This document shows, piece by piece, positions 56,105 to 64,000 of a stretch of DNA of 64,000 nt. How positions within the stretch are numbered: the stretch's first letter is position 1; every line of letters begins with the position of its first letter. The notes below the pieces were generated by a model that worked only from the letters and a program-made list of their open reading frames with translations, had not been told where the DNA came from and made no database searches. The stretch lies in contig NZ_CP107811.1 in NCBI RefSeq assembly GCF_036346105.1, positions 5,165,501 to 5,229,500 on the forward strand, written 5' to 3'. The DNA is from Streptomyces sp. NBC_00539. GTDB taxonomy: Bacteria; Actinomycetota; Actinomycetes; Streptomycetales; Streptomycetaceae. Both the position numbers and the translations under genes were made by a program.

Positions 56105-59071
56105 GTGGGCACCGCGACGTCCCGGCCGTACGCACCGCAGCCGGCGCCGGCACATCCGCACGCGCGGACACCGTCGTCGGGACCGCCGGACGCGCTGCTG
56201 CGTCATGCCGCCGTGTTCCTTCCCGCGGCCGTCCCGCGCCAGGGGCGGGTGGCCTTCTGGTGCCCGGAAGGGGATGCGCTGCCCGAAACCGGGACGGCGG
56301 CGCCGCTCGACGTGGTCCGGCCGCACGGTGAAGGCGTCCGTACCCGTACCGTTCCCTCCGTCAGCCTGCCGGTCAGTGCCGCGCTGCCGCTGCTGCTCCG
56401 GGCGGCCCGCAGCCCGGCCGCCCACCCCGCCACCCGTGCCTGGGGCACCGCCGCCGCGCAGGCGCTCACCCTGGTCGCCCGGGGTCGGCTGCTCCCGGGG
56501 CTCACCCCCGACGGCATCGACGCCTGGCGGGTCGGACCGCTCGATGCCGATGACGTGGCCCACCTGCGCGCGATCGCCGCCGCCCTGCCCCACGAGGGGT
56601 ACGCCACCCCGCTCGCCGGTCGCCGCCCGCTCCAGCTGCCCGAACCCGAGGCCCTGGTCCGGGCCTTCCTCGACGCCGCCGCCGACGGCCTGCCCCGCAC
56701 CCCGGCCGCGCCGGTGGCAGCCGGGCGGCCGTACGCGGCGCGGGAACCGCAGCAGGTCCCCGGGATACGGGAATGGGCCGCCCAGGTCGCGGCCGGAGCG
56801 GATACCGGGGTCGGGATCTCCCTGCGGCTGGACCTGTCCTCCTTCCGCCTCTTCGACGAGGCCGAGCCGCAGGACACCCGCCGCGCCGGCGCCGCCGTGG
56901 TCCAGGTGCACAGCCTCGCCGATCCGACGCTGGTCACGGATGCCGAACAGCTCTGGGCGGGGGCGGCCGCCGCCGGGTTCGGGCCGCGCGCCCGCATCGA
57001 TGCCGTGCTCGCGCTGCGTCGGGCCGCGCGGGTGTGGCCGCCGCTGTTGCGCCTGCTGGACCAGCCCGTCCCCGACGTGCTGTCCCTCTCCGATCCGGAG
57101 CTGGGGGACCTGCTGGGTGTCGCCGCGACCCGGCTGGCGGAGGCCGGGGTCACCGTCCACTGGCCGCGCGAGTTGGCTCGTACGCTGTCCGCGACCGCCG
57201 TCGTACGGTCGGCGGCGCCCGGGTCCGCGATCGAGGGCACCGCGTTCTTCGACGCGGAGAACCTCTTCGCCTTCTCCTGGGAGCTGGCGCTCGGCAGCGA
57301 CCGGCTCACCCCGAAGGAGATGGACGCGCTGGCGCAGGCCCACCGGCCCGTGGTGCGGCTGCGCGACCAGTGGGTGCGGGTGGACCCGGGCCTGGTGCGC
57401 AAGGCCCGCAAGCGGCAGTTGGGGCTGCTGGACCCGGTGGACGCGCTGGCCACCGTACTGACCGGGACGGCCGAGGTGGACGGCGAGCCGGTCGAAGCGG
57501 TCCCGGTGGGGGCGCTGGCCGCGCTACGGGACCGGCTGACCGGCGATCCGGCGCCCCTGCCGCAACCCGCCGGGCTGAAGGCGACCTTGCGCGACTACCA
57601 GGCCCGGGGCCTGGCGTGGCTGGACCTGATGACCTCCCTCGGCCTCGGCGCCTGTCTCGCCGACGACATGGGCCTGGGCAAGACCGTCACGCTGATCGCG
57701 CTGCACCTGCACCGGGACCGGCCCGAGCCGACGCTGGTCGTGTGCCCGGCGTCGCTGCTGGGGAACTGGCAGCGGGAGATCGAGAAGTTCGCCCCGGGGA
57801 CAGCGGTGCGCCGTTTCCACGGCGGCGGCCGCAGTCTGGAGGGCCTGGACGGCGGGTTCGTCCTGACCACGTACGGGACGATGCGCGCCAGCGCAGCCAA
57901 GCTGGCGCAGCACAGCTGGGGCATGGTCGTCGCGGACGAGGCACAGCACGTCAAGAACCCGCACTCGGCGACGGCGAAGGCGCTGCGCACCATCCCGGCC
58001 CCGGCCAGGGTGGCGCTGACCGGCACCCCGGTGGAGAACAACCTCTCCGAGCTGTGGGCGCTGCTCGACTGGACCACGCCGGGCCTGCTGGGCCCGCTGA
58101 CCACGTTCCGGGCCCGCCACGCGCGTCCGGTGGAGCACCAGAGCGAGGAGGACGGCGGCAACGAGGAGGCCGTCGCCCGACTGGCGGCCCTGGTCCGCCC
58201 GTTCCTGCTGCGCCGCAAGAAGTCCGACCCGGGCATCGCCCCGGAGCTGCCGCCGAAGACCGAGACCGACCACCCGGTGTCCCTCACCCGCGAGCAGGCC
58301 TCGCTGTACCAGGCCGCGGTGGATGAGGCGATGGCGGTGATCGCGTCGAGCGAGGGGATCCGACGACGCGGCATGATCATGAAGCTGCTGATGTCGCTCA
58401 AGCAGATCTGCAACCACCCTGCGCAGTATTTGAACGAGCCCAGCCTGAGCGGGCACAGCCTGAACGAGCCCAGCCTGAGCGGGCACAGCCTGAACGAGCC
58501 CAGCCTGAGCGGGCACAGCGTGAGCGGGCGCAGCGCGGCGCACCGCTCCGGGAAGCTGGCGCTGCTCGACGAGCTGCTCGACACGATCCTGTCCGAGGGC
58601 GGCTCGGTGCTGGTGTTCACCCAGTACGTGACGATGGCCCGCATCATCGAGCAGCACCTCGCCGCCCGCGGGATCTCCCACCAACTGCTGCACGGGGGGA
58701 CGCCCGTCGCCACCCGGGAGCAGTTGGTCGACCGGTTCCAGGCGGGGGAAGTGCCCGTGTTCCTGCTCTCCTTGAAGGCGGCGGGCACCGGACTGAACCT
58801 GACCCGGGCCGGGCACGTCATCCACTTCGACCGCTGGTGGAACCCGGCCGTCGAGGAGCAGGCCACCGACCGGGCCTACCGGATCGGGCAGACCCAGCCC
58901 GTGCAGGTGCACCGGATCATCGCCGAGGGCACCGTCGAGGACCGGATCGCCGAGATGCTGGAGGCGAAGCGGGCGCTGGCCGAAGCCGTCCTCGGTTCGG
59001 GCGAGTCGGCGCTGACGGAGCTGACCGACCGCGAGCTGGCCGACCTCGTCTCGCTGCGGAGGCCGACGTGA
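56105..59071 (+). CDS. SNF2-family DEAD/DEAH helicase
   Basis: A 988-aa protein. The first 480 residues include a bacterial SNF2-associated domain. The ATPase core starts LRDYQARGLAWLDLMTSLGLGACLADDMGLGKTVTLIAL (Walker A near residue 520), with DEAQ in ADEAQHVKN, LTGTPVENNLSELWALL, then VFTQYVTMARIIEQHL, SLKAAGTGLNLTRAGHVIHFDRWWNPAVEEQATDRAYRIGQ. An unusual threefold 10-aa repeat sits between the two lobes. GTG 56105 follows AAGGGAGGG. The stop overlaps the next gene (GTGA), a SWIM zinc-finger protein normally paired with such helicases. Confidence 0.93.
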   Translation: MGTATSRPYAPQPAPAHPHARTPSSGPPDALLRHAAVFLPAAVPRQGRVAFWCPEGDALPETGTAAPLDVVRPHGEGVRTRTVPSVSLPVSAALPLLLRAARSPAAHPATRAWGTAAAQALTLVARGRLLPGLTPDGIDAWRVGPLDADDVAHLRAIAAALPHEGYATPLAGRRPLQLPEPEALVRAFLDAAADGLPRTPAAPVAAGRPYAAREPQQVPGIREWAAQVAAGADTGVGISLRLDLSSFRLFDEAEPQDTRRAGAAVVQVHSLADPTLVTDAEQLWAGAAAAGFGPRARIDAVLALRRAARVWPPLLRLLDQPVPDVLSLSDPELGDLLGVAATRLAEAGVTVHWPRELARTLSATAVVRSAAPGSAIEGTAFFDAENLFAFSWELALGSDRLTPKEMDALAQAHRPVVRLRDQWVRVDPGLVRKARKRQLGLLDPVDALATVLTGTAEVDGEPVEAVPVGALAALRDRLTGDPAPLPQPAGLKATLRDYQARGLAWLDLMTSLGLGACLADDMGLGKTVTLIALHLHRDRPEPTLVVCPASLLGNWQREIEKFAPGTAVRRFHGGGRSLEGLDGGFVLTTYGTMRASAAKLAQHSWGMVVADEAQHVKNPHSATAKALRTIPAPARVALTGTPVENNLSELWALLDWTTPGLLGPLTTFRARHARPVEHQSEEDGGNEEAVARLAALVRPFLLRRKKSDPGIAPELPPKTETDHPVSLTREQASLYQAAVDEAMAVIASSEGIRRRGMIMKLLMSLKQICNHPAQYLNEPSLSGHSLNEPSLSGHSLNEPSLSGHSVSGRSAAHRSGKLALLDELLDTILSEGGSVLVFTQYVTMARIIEQHLAARGISHQLLHGGTPVATREQLVDRFQAGEVPVFLLSLKAAGTGLNLTRAGHVIHFDRWWNPAVEEQATDRAYRIGQTQPVQVHRIIAEGTVEDRIAEMLEAKRALAEAVLGSGESALTELTDRELADLVSLRRPT
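58431..58520 (+). repeat. Three 30-bp in-frame tandem repeats in the SNF2 gene
   Basis: Three consecutive 30-bp units, nearly identical, encode (L)NEPSLSGHS repeats right after QICNHPAQYL in the helicase core. Confidence 0.92.
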
Positions 59072-60273
59072 TCACCGCACGGGACGACCGCCGCCGTACC
59101 TTCGAGACCGTACCGCCCGGCGTCGAGGCCGAGACCTGGTGGGGGCGTGCGTGGGTGGCCGCGCTGGAGGAGCGCTCGCACGACGCGGCCCGGCTGGGGC
59201 GCGGGCGGGTGTACGCGGCCGAAGGCCATGTGGACGCGGTGACGATCACCCCGGGCCGGATCGTGGCGTACGTCCGGGGCAGCCGGGCGCGCCCGTACCG
59301 CACCGAGCTGGCGCTGCCGGCTTTCGAGGACTCCGAGTGGCGTGAGGTGCTGGAGGGCGTGGCGGCCGATCCGGCGGCGCTGGCCGGGCTGCTGGAGGGC
59401 GAGGTCCCGCAGTCCCTGGCGGACACGGTCCTGCCGGGCGCGGGCGAGCTGGTCCCGCGCTGCTCCTGCCCGGACGTGGGCCGACCGCCCTGCAAGCACG
59501 CCGCGGCCCTCTGCTACCGGGCGGCCCGGCTCCTGGACGAGGACCCGTTCGTGCTGCTGCTCCTGCGCGGGCGCGGTGAGCGGGAACTGCTCGCGGAGCT
59601 GGCCCGGCGCAATGCCGCACATGCCGCGCGCGAACGGCCCGATGCCGCGCCCGCCTTCCCCGGCGTCCCGGCACGCGGGGCGCTGGCCCGGACCGGCCTG
59701 CCGCCGCTGCCGGCCCCGCAGCGGGCGCCGGGCGCCGTGGGCCTGCCGCCCGCGTACCCGTCGGACCCCGCAGCACCGGATCCGCTGGCGCTGGACCAGC
59801 TCGCCTCGGACGCCGCCGCGCGGGCGCTGGCCCTGCTCCGGACCGGTGAGGATCCCCTCGCCGGGCTCACCGTGTGGCAGGACGCCGTCCGGCTGGCCTC
59901 CGCGCACGCGACGGCCGGGCTCACCGGTGCGGCCCGCGCCCTCTACCGCGACCTGGCCCGGGCGACCGGCCGCACCACCACCGACCTCGCGCGGGGTGCG
60001 GCGGCCTGGCGCCAGGGGGGCCTGGCCGCCCTGGTCGTCCTCGAAGAGGCCTGGGACCCGCCGGCCGGTCCCTTCGACCGGGCCCGGCCCGCCCTCGCCG
60101 CCGCCGGCTGCGGCTCGTTCCGGCCCGACCGCAACCGCCTCAGCACCCGTAGCCGGCAGCTCCGGCTGGGACGCCAGGGCCTGTGGTACGCGTACGAGTC
60201 CAGGTCGGACGAGGAGGACTGGTGGCCGACCGGCACTCCCTCCACGGATCCGGTCGCCGCATTGCGCGGATGA
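59068..60273 (+). CDS. SWIM zinc-finger protein
   Basis: A 401-aa protein. The SWIM motif CSCPDVGRPPCKHAAALCY (CxCx8CxH) is near residue 131, after an N-terminal TWWGRAWVAALEE segment common to these partners. The middle is Pro/Ala-rich and the C-terminus (RTTTDLARGAAAWRQGGLAALVVLEEAWDP, RQLRLGRQGLWYAYESR) is conserved in the family. GTG overlaps the helicase stop. It probably works with the SNF2 ATPase on DNA; the process is not defined. Confidence 0.9.
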   Translation: MITARDDRRRTFETVPPGVEAETWWGRAWVAALEERSHDAARLGRGRVYAAEGHVDAVTITPGRIVAYVRGSRARPYRTELALPAFEDSEWREVLEGVAADPAALAGLLEGEVPQSLADTVLPGAGELVPRCSCPDVGRPPCKHAAALCYRAARLLDEDPFVLLLLRGRGERELLAELARRNAAHAARERPDAAPAFPGVPARGALARTGLPPLPAPQRAPGAVGLPPAYPSDPAAPDPLALDQLASDAAARALALLRTGEDPLAGLTVWQDAVRLASAHATAGLTGAARALYRDLARATGRTTTDLARGAAAWRQGGLAALVVLEEAWDPPAGPFDRARPALAAAGCGSFRPDRNRLSTRSRQLRLGRQGLWYAYESRSDEEDWWPTGTPSTDPVAALRG

Positions 60274-60440
60274 GCTCCCGTCATCGAGGCCGAGGTCAGC
60301 CCGGCTGCGATCATTCAATGCGTGTTACCCAGTACACGATGGAGTGAAATTCGTACCGGCTCTACAACTCGTATGGGCCCACGGCGTTGTTTCCGGTGCG
60401 GGCGGGTTGCCCGTGAACTCCTCCGGAAGGCAGGGAACTC

Positions 60441-61151
60441 ATGCGTCACAGTCGTCGGAACGGCTTGATCGCGGCGGTGGTCGCGGGAGGTGGAGTGGCG
60501 GTCGTGGGGGTGAGCGGCTTCGCTTACGCCGATGCGGACGCGGGCGGCGCCGCCCAGCAGTCGCCGGGCCTGCTCTCGGGCAACCTGGTGCAGTTGCCCG
60601 TGCACACGCCGGTCAACGTGTGCGGCAACACCGTGAGTGTCGTCGGAGTACTCAACTCGGCCACGGGGAACCGCTGCGTCAACGACGCGCACGTCGACGG
60701 CGGCGGTCATCAGGGGTCGGGGGCATCCCGGTCCGGGACCTCCGCGCACGGCTCGGCACCCGGGGCCGGAAACGGTTCGGGTGCGGTCGCCCAGGGGCGC
60801 GGAAAGGATTCTCCGGGGGTGCTGTCCGGCAATGGCATCCAGCTTCCCGTCGACCTGCCCCTGAACATCAGCGGCAACTCCGTGAGCGCGGTCGGCGTCG
60901 GCAACGCAGCCGTCGGCAACACCTCCGTCAACGGCGGGCCCAGCGGGAGCGAGCCCGTCCAGCCGCCCGCTGCCCAGCCGCCCGCTGCCCAGCCTCCGGT
61001 CACCCCCCGGCCGATCATCGCGCCGGCCCCGCAGCAGCCCGCAGGCGCGCTGGCCCACACCGGCGCCGACGCCGTCGGCTACCTGCTGCCCGGCGGTGGC
61101 GCGCTCCTGCTCGGCGGGGTACTCCTCTACCGCCGTTTCCGCGTCGGCTGA
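60441..61151 (+). CDS. Long chaplin with two chaplin domains and sortase signal
   Basis: A 236-aa cell-surface protein of aerial-growth type. Signal peptide at residues 1-32 (LIAAVVAGGGVAVVGVSGFAYA). Chaplin domain 1 (about 40-82) has PGLLSGNLVQLPVHTPVNVCGNTVSVVG and a second Cys in NRC. Domain 2 (about 128-170) has the same pattern but no cysteine. A Pro/Gln linker leads to LAHTG, an LAxTG sortase signal, then a hydrophobic helix and RRFR tail. It would be linked to the wall and coat hyphae or spores. Preceded by GGAAGG. Confidence 0.92.
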   Translation: MRHSRRNGLIAAVVAGGGVAVVGVSGFAYADADAGGAAQQSPGLLSGNLVQLPVHTPVNVCGNTVSVVGVLNSATGNRCVNDAHVDGGGHQGSGASRSGTSAHGSAPGAGNGSGAVAQGRGKDSPGVLSGNGIQLPVDLPLNISGNSVSAVGVGNAAVGNTSVNGGPSGSEPVQPPAAQPPAAQPPVTPRPIIAPAPQQPAGALAHTGADAVGYLLPGGGALLLGGVLLYRRFRVG

Positions 61152-61176
61152 GACAGGACGGAGCCCTGTCCCGGGC

Positions 61177-61899
61177 TCAGCCGGTCTGTTCCGGCAGGAG
61201 CGCCCCGGCCGCTGACTCCGGCCGAGCGCGCCAGCCGCCCAGGATCGCGTCGATCCGCGGCGCCAGGCGGGCCCGCGCCGTGAAGCGGGGGACCCCCGCC
61301 ATCAGCAGCGCGTCGTACTCGGTGTCGGTGTGGCGCACGGCCGCCCGGACCGCCACCGACACCGCCTGCTCGTCGAGGGCGCGGCCGGCCGCCGTGCGAC
61401 CCACCCGGCCGCTTCCCCGCAGGGAGGCGTGCGCGGCGATCGCACGCGCGCGGTCGGCGGGGATCCCGGGGAACAAGCGCAGGATCTCGGAGGCGAAGGC
61501 CGCCGTGAACCGGGTGTCCTCGGCCGCGCGGCGCACGCGGTCCCGTTCCCGGCGGCGGGCCCGCGCATCGGCGTCGGCCAGACAGGCCCGCTCCGCGCGC
61601 GCCAGGGCCTCCTCCTCCACCAGCAGCCCCTGGCGTTCGTAGCGGTGGCGCCGCTTGTGGAGGCGCACCACGACGGCCGACAGTGAACTGGCCTCCCTGG
61701 CCCGCCGGGTGAGCGCCGCGTTACCTCGCGGCAGGTACACCAGGTGCCCGAGGTCGGCGCAGTCGAGACAACGGGGTACACCCGCCTCGCGGACGAGGTG
61801 CCGCAGCGGCCCCCGTCGGCACTCGGCGCACTGGATGTGCTTCTGCGACTCGAAGACGACGAGACTCATGACGGAGTGATACCGCCGTTCGGTGCGCAT
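61177..61899 (-). CDS. DUF2293 protein
   Basis: A 240-aa protein. An N-terminal CAEC...CLDC pair suggests a small zinc site, followed by a charged helical region (RLHKRRHRYERQGLLVEEEALARAERACLADADARARRRERDRVRRAAED). The C-terminal part (FTAAFASEILRLFPGIPADRARAIAAHASLRGSGRVGR, AVRAAVRHTDTEYDALL) is DUF2293. ATG 61899 has AAGGTG just upstream; ATG 61869 is an alternative. Role unknown; nucleic-acid binding is plausible. Confidence 0.82.
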   Translation of the reverse strand: MRTERRYHSVMSLVVFESQKHIQCAECRRGPLRHLVREAGVPRCLDCADLGHLVYLPRGNAALTRRAREASSLSAVVVRLHKRRHRYERQGLLVEEEALARAERACLADADARARRRERDRVRRAAEDTRFTAAFASEILRLFPGIPADRARAIAAHASLRGSGRVGRTAAGRALDEQAVSVAVRAAVRHTDTEYDALLMAGVPRFTARARLAPRIDAILGGWRARPESAAGALLPEQTG

Positions 61900-62007
61900 A
61901 TCACCTTACGGATAGCGGTTGTTGGCTTTTCATTAATTCGGTCTGGACGTCATCAGGTCCGCCTAACGTGACTCGGATGGGCCGTTCGGCCCCTGGAGGA
62001 GGGGTAC

Positions 62008-62376
62008 ATGGGTGGGTGGCAGGCGACGGTACGGCGTCCGAGACGGACCGAGGCTTCGGACCTCACGGGCCGGGAGATCGTCATAGGGCCCGGGGAGTGC
62101 ACGGGGTGGCACTACCACGACGTGCCGCTGATGGCGGTCGTCAAGTCCGGGACGCTGACCCGGATCCTGCACGACGACACGGTCGAGGTGCACCCGGCCG
62201 GGACCACCTTCGTGGAGCCGCCGGGGTCCGACCACATCCACCTGGGCCGCAACCTCGGCACCGAACCGGTCGTGCTCCAGGTGACCTGTTCCCTCGCCGA
62301 GGACGCCCCCTGGTCGGTAGCGACCCCGGCCCCGGCCGCCGCCACGCCCTGCGGCTGCCCGGGCCACGCCGGGTGA
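62008..62376 (+). CDS. Single-domain cupin
   Basis: A 122-aa cupin: GPGECTGWHYHDVPLMAVVKSGTLTRIL provides two His of motif 1, and GTTFVEPPGSDHIHLGRNLGTEPVVLQV is motif 2. The C-terminus ends in CGCPGHAG. GGAGGAGG precedes the ATG by 10 nt. No partner gene indicates a substrate. Confidence 0.87.
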   Translation: MGGWQATVRRPRRTEASDLTGREIVIGPGECTGWHYHDVPLMAVVKSGTLTRILHDDTVEVHPAGTTFVEPPGSDHIHLGRNLGTEPVVLQVTCSLAEDAPWSVATPAPAAATPCGCPGHAG

Positions 62377-62407
62377 GGGGGCCCGCCGCGCCCGGTCGCC
62401 CTGCCGG

Positions 62408-63853
62408 TCACACCAGTCGGCGTATCTCCCCGCGCACCCGGTAGAAGCCCCCCGGCGAAGCGTGCAGCCCGTCCACCACGTACCGGGCGCCGGCCTCCCG
62501 TATGCCGCGCGGGAACTGCACGTTCCACGAGGGGTCGAAGCCCCCCGACACCACCTGGACCCGGACCCGGCTCCCCTGGCGTACGCACTCCACCACCACG
62601 CCGTCCGCCGGCGCGCAGGCCACCGAGACGGTCGCCACCGCAGCGGGCGACGCCGCCGGGGCGAAGACGGGCAGAGCAGCAGCCGACTTCACATCCACCG
62701 CGGCCGGGACCGATCCCTGCTGGGCCGCCGTGATCGCCGCCTCGCTCGCGTCCACGCACACCAGCGAACCGTCCGTGGTCACCAGGTACAGCCGCTCGTC
62801 CAGGTACTGCATGGACAGCGCGGCGCCGCTGCCCGTGCCCAGCTTCCACAGCCGCCGCCCCGACGCGTCGAAGCAGTAGACGGAGGAGGACAGGTCGCCG
62901 GCGAACACGTGGCGGCCGTCCGGGGAGGTCGCGCACGAGTACACCGCCGCGTCACACCGGTAGGAGGCCTCCACCGCGCCCGTCGCCTTCGACAGCCGCT
63001 GCACGGTGTTGCGGCCGGTGCCCGCGTACACCGCGGTGTCCTCCTGCCAGCCGAACAGCACCGATCCGTCGGTCGTGGTGTGCCACAACTCGCCCCCGCC
63101 GTCGGCGGCGTAGGCCGTGACGCCTGCGGTGTGGCCGTGGTAGACCGCCCGCTCGTCCGCCCGGACCATCCAGGCGTTGGACCCGGCCGACCGGCGCGAC
63201 CACTGGAACTCCTCCTCGTGGTCGATGACGGTCAGCCCACCGCTGCGGTCCGAGACGTTCAGGACGCCCTCACGGATGTCCAGCCAGAAGATGTCCACAT
63301 CGGCGGCTATGTCGTACGCCCCGAACGGCACCTTCGAAGACAGGTCGTACACCGTGCCGTCATCACAGCCGGCGTAGATCCAGAACTCGTCCGCCACCAG
63401 GCACTTCACGCCGTCCGGCAGCGAGTACCGGGCCAGCACCTCACCGCCGTGGCTCAGCGTGTAGACGTCCCCCGCCTGATTGCCCACCCAGCAGCGGTCC
63501 TCGTCCACATGGATGCCGAAGGCGGAGGAACCCGTACGGAAGCGCCACAGCACCGGAGCCACCGCACGCGCCGTCGACGGGGCCGAGGTCACCTGTCTGC
63601 GGGTCACCGACCGCGCCGCGCGGGCTCCCCGTACCGCAGGGGCGTAGCCCTTGCGGATCTTCTCGCCTATCTTCTTCGCTGCGGCCGCCCGGGCCTTCTC
63701 CGCCGTGGGGAAGGAGGAGTTCTGGAGCTGGCCGTCCGCGCCGATGCGGCCGTACCGCACGCAGACGGCCGTGCCGTCCACGGTCACCTCGTAGAACTTG
63801 TGCGCACCCGCGCCGTCCTGCGACAGCTCCAGGTACGTCGTCTCCCGCGTCAT
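62408..63853 (-). CDS. WGR-domain protein with beta-propeller
   Basis: A 481-aa protein. Residues 1-75 form a WGR domain (TTYLELSQDGAGAHKFYEVTVDGTAVCVRYGRIGADGQLQ...TAEKARAAAAKKIGEKIRKGY), a nucleic-acid-binding module known from PARPs and MolR-type proteins. Residues 100-400 are PQQ-like blades (VWRFRTGSSAFGIHVDEDRCWVGNQAGDVYTL, TAVYAGTGRNTVQRLSKATGAVEASY, GRHVFAGDLSSSVYCFDASGRRLWKLGTGSG). No signal peptide, so it is intracellular. Divergent from the partial gene at the right edge. Confidence 0.87.
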   Translation of the reverse strand: MTRETTYLELSQDGAGAHKFYEVTVDGTAVCVRYGRIGADGQLQNSSFPTAEKARAAAAKKIGEKIRKGYAPAVRGARAARSVTRRQVTSAPSTARAVAPVLWRFRTGSSAFGIHVDEDRCWVGNQAGDVYTLSHGGEVLARYSLPDGVKCLVADEFWIYAGCDDGTVYDLSSKVPFGAYDIAADVDIFWLDIREGVLNVSDRSGGLTVIDHEEEFQWSRRSAGSNAWMVRADERAVYHGHTAGVTAYAADGGGELWHTTTDGSVLFGWQEDTAVYAGTGRNTVQRLSKATGAVEASYRCDAAVYSCATSPDGRHVFAGDLSSSVYCFDASGRRLWKLGTGSGAALSMQYLDERLYLVTTDGSLVCVDASEAAITAAQQGSVPAAVDVKSAAALPVFAPAASPAAVATVSVACAPADGVVVECVRQGSRVRVQVVSGGFDPSWNVQFPRGIREAGARYVVDGLHASPGGFYRVRGEIRRLV

Positions 63854-63934
63854 GACAGACCCCTCCCCAAGGCCGGGCCGACGGCTTCCGTTCGCGTCGG
63901 TGATCCCTCGTGAAAAACGCTACGGGCCACCACT

Positions 63935-63940
63935 GACAAT
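63935..63940 (+). promoter_or_regulatory. Leaderless-type -10 hexamer (GACAAT)
   Basis: GACAAT ends 6 nt before the GTG at 63947, the same arrangement as at 1763 and 5531. Confidence 0.5.
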
Positions 63941-63946
63941 GGGCTC

Positions 63947-64000
63947 GTGCAGCTGGAACCGATCACCTGGCAGCGGCTGGCCGAGCGGCTCGCCGATCAC
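63947..64000 (+). CDS. 5' end of a gene, possibly uridine kinase
   Basis: Eighteen codons are visible before the window ends: (M)QLEPITWQRLAERLADH. I recall Streptomyces uridine-kinase-like proteins starting this way, but the P-loop lies beyond the edge, so this is weak. No ribosome site; a GACAAT hexamer 6 nt upstream suggests leaderless expression. Confidence 0.4.
   Translation, partial: MQLEPITWQRLAERLADH

Noticed and set aside
58431-58520. CRISPR-like 30-bp repeats
   Set aside because: Units are directly adjacent with no spacers and stay in frame inside the SNF2 gene.

Overview
The window looks like chromosomal DNA of a Streptomyces. It is very GC-rich, uses GTG starts and GTGA/ATGA stop-start overlaps freely, and encodes a long sortase-anchored chaplin, a griseus-type trypsin, a DUF6343 protein and a PdtaR/ANTAR regulator beside pyruvate kinase. 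No phage block, insertion sequence, CRISPR array or rRNA operon was seen. All identifications come from reading the sequence and recalling families; no database search was run.

Region 1 (about 0-16.9 kb) is a catabolic block. Proteins and gene order match the mycobacterial KstR2 regulon for degrading HIP, the bicyclic propanoate left from sterol rings C and D. Present are fadE31/fadE32-like acyl-CoA dehydrogenases divergent from ipdF-kstR2-fadA6, and echA20-ipdA-ipdB-ipdC divergent from two SDR genes, followed by an hsaD-like meta-cleavage hydrolase. Both divergent junctions carry the same 16-bp near-palindrome, the probable KstR2 operator. The cluster is split by a cold-shock gene, a DEAD-box helicase and a secreted phosphatase. 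A steroid-dehydrogenase-like SDR, an HSL-type hydrolase and a methyltransferase precede it.

Region 2 (about 16.9-29.2 kb) holds a putative zinc metalloprotein, trypsin, chorismate mutase, aminopeptidase N, a decarboxylase/N-hydroxylase pair resembling desAB of hydroxamate siderophore synthesis, a Tat-exported 5'-nucleotidase, a SIMPL protein and pyruvate kinase.

Region 3 (about 29.2-38.4 kb) has a free-standing LAGLIDADG endonuclease-like gene next to an odd 73-nt tRNA with anticodon CAA, then pdtaR, then a complete branched-chain amino-acid ABC transporter (livK-livH-livM-livG-livF), a membrane-anchored hypothetical protein and a hotdog thioesterase.

Region 4 (about 38.4-64 kb) is mostly core genome: an FdhF/YdeP oxidoreductase, polA, a DUF4184 membrane protein, a Pro-Thr-tailed lytic transglycosylase, a tiny membrane peptide plus DUF3068 protein, hrpB, a methyltransferase, rpsA, a PAC2 protein, coaE, a TPR protein, a SNF2 helicase with its SWIM zinc-finger partner, a long chaplin, DUF2293, a cupin, a WGR/beta-propeller protein and the first codons of one more gene at the right edge.

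Regulatory DNA is readable in several places: four leaderless-type starts with a -10 hexamer exactly 6 nt before the start codon, a terminator-like hairpin in the cold-shock leader, strong terminators between convergent genes, a hairpin between livK and livH, and a 15-bp tandem repeat ahead of the SNF2 gene.
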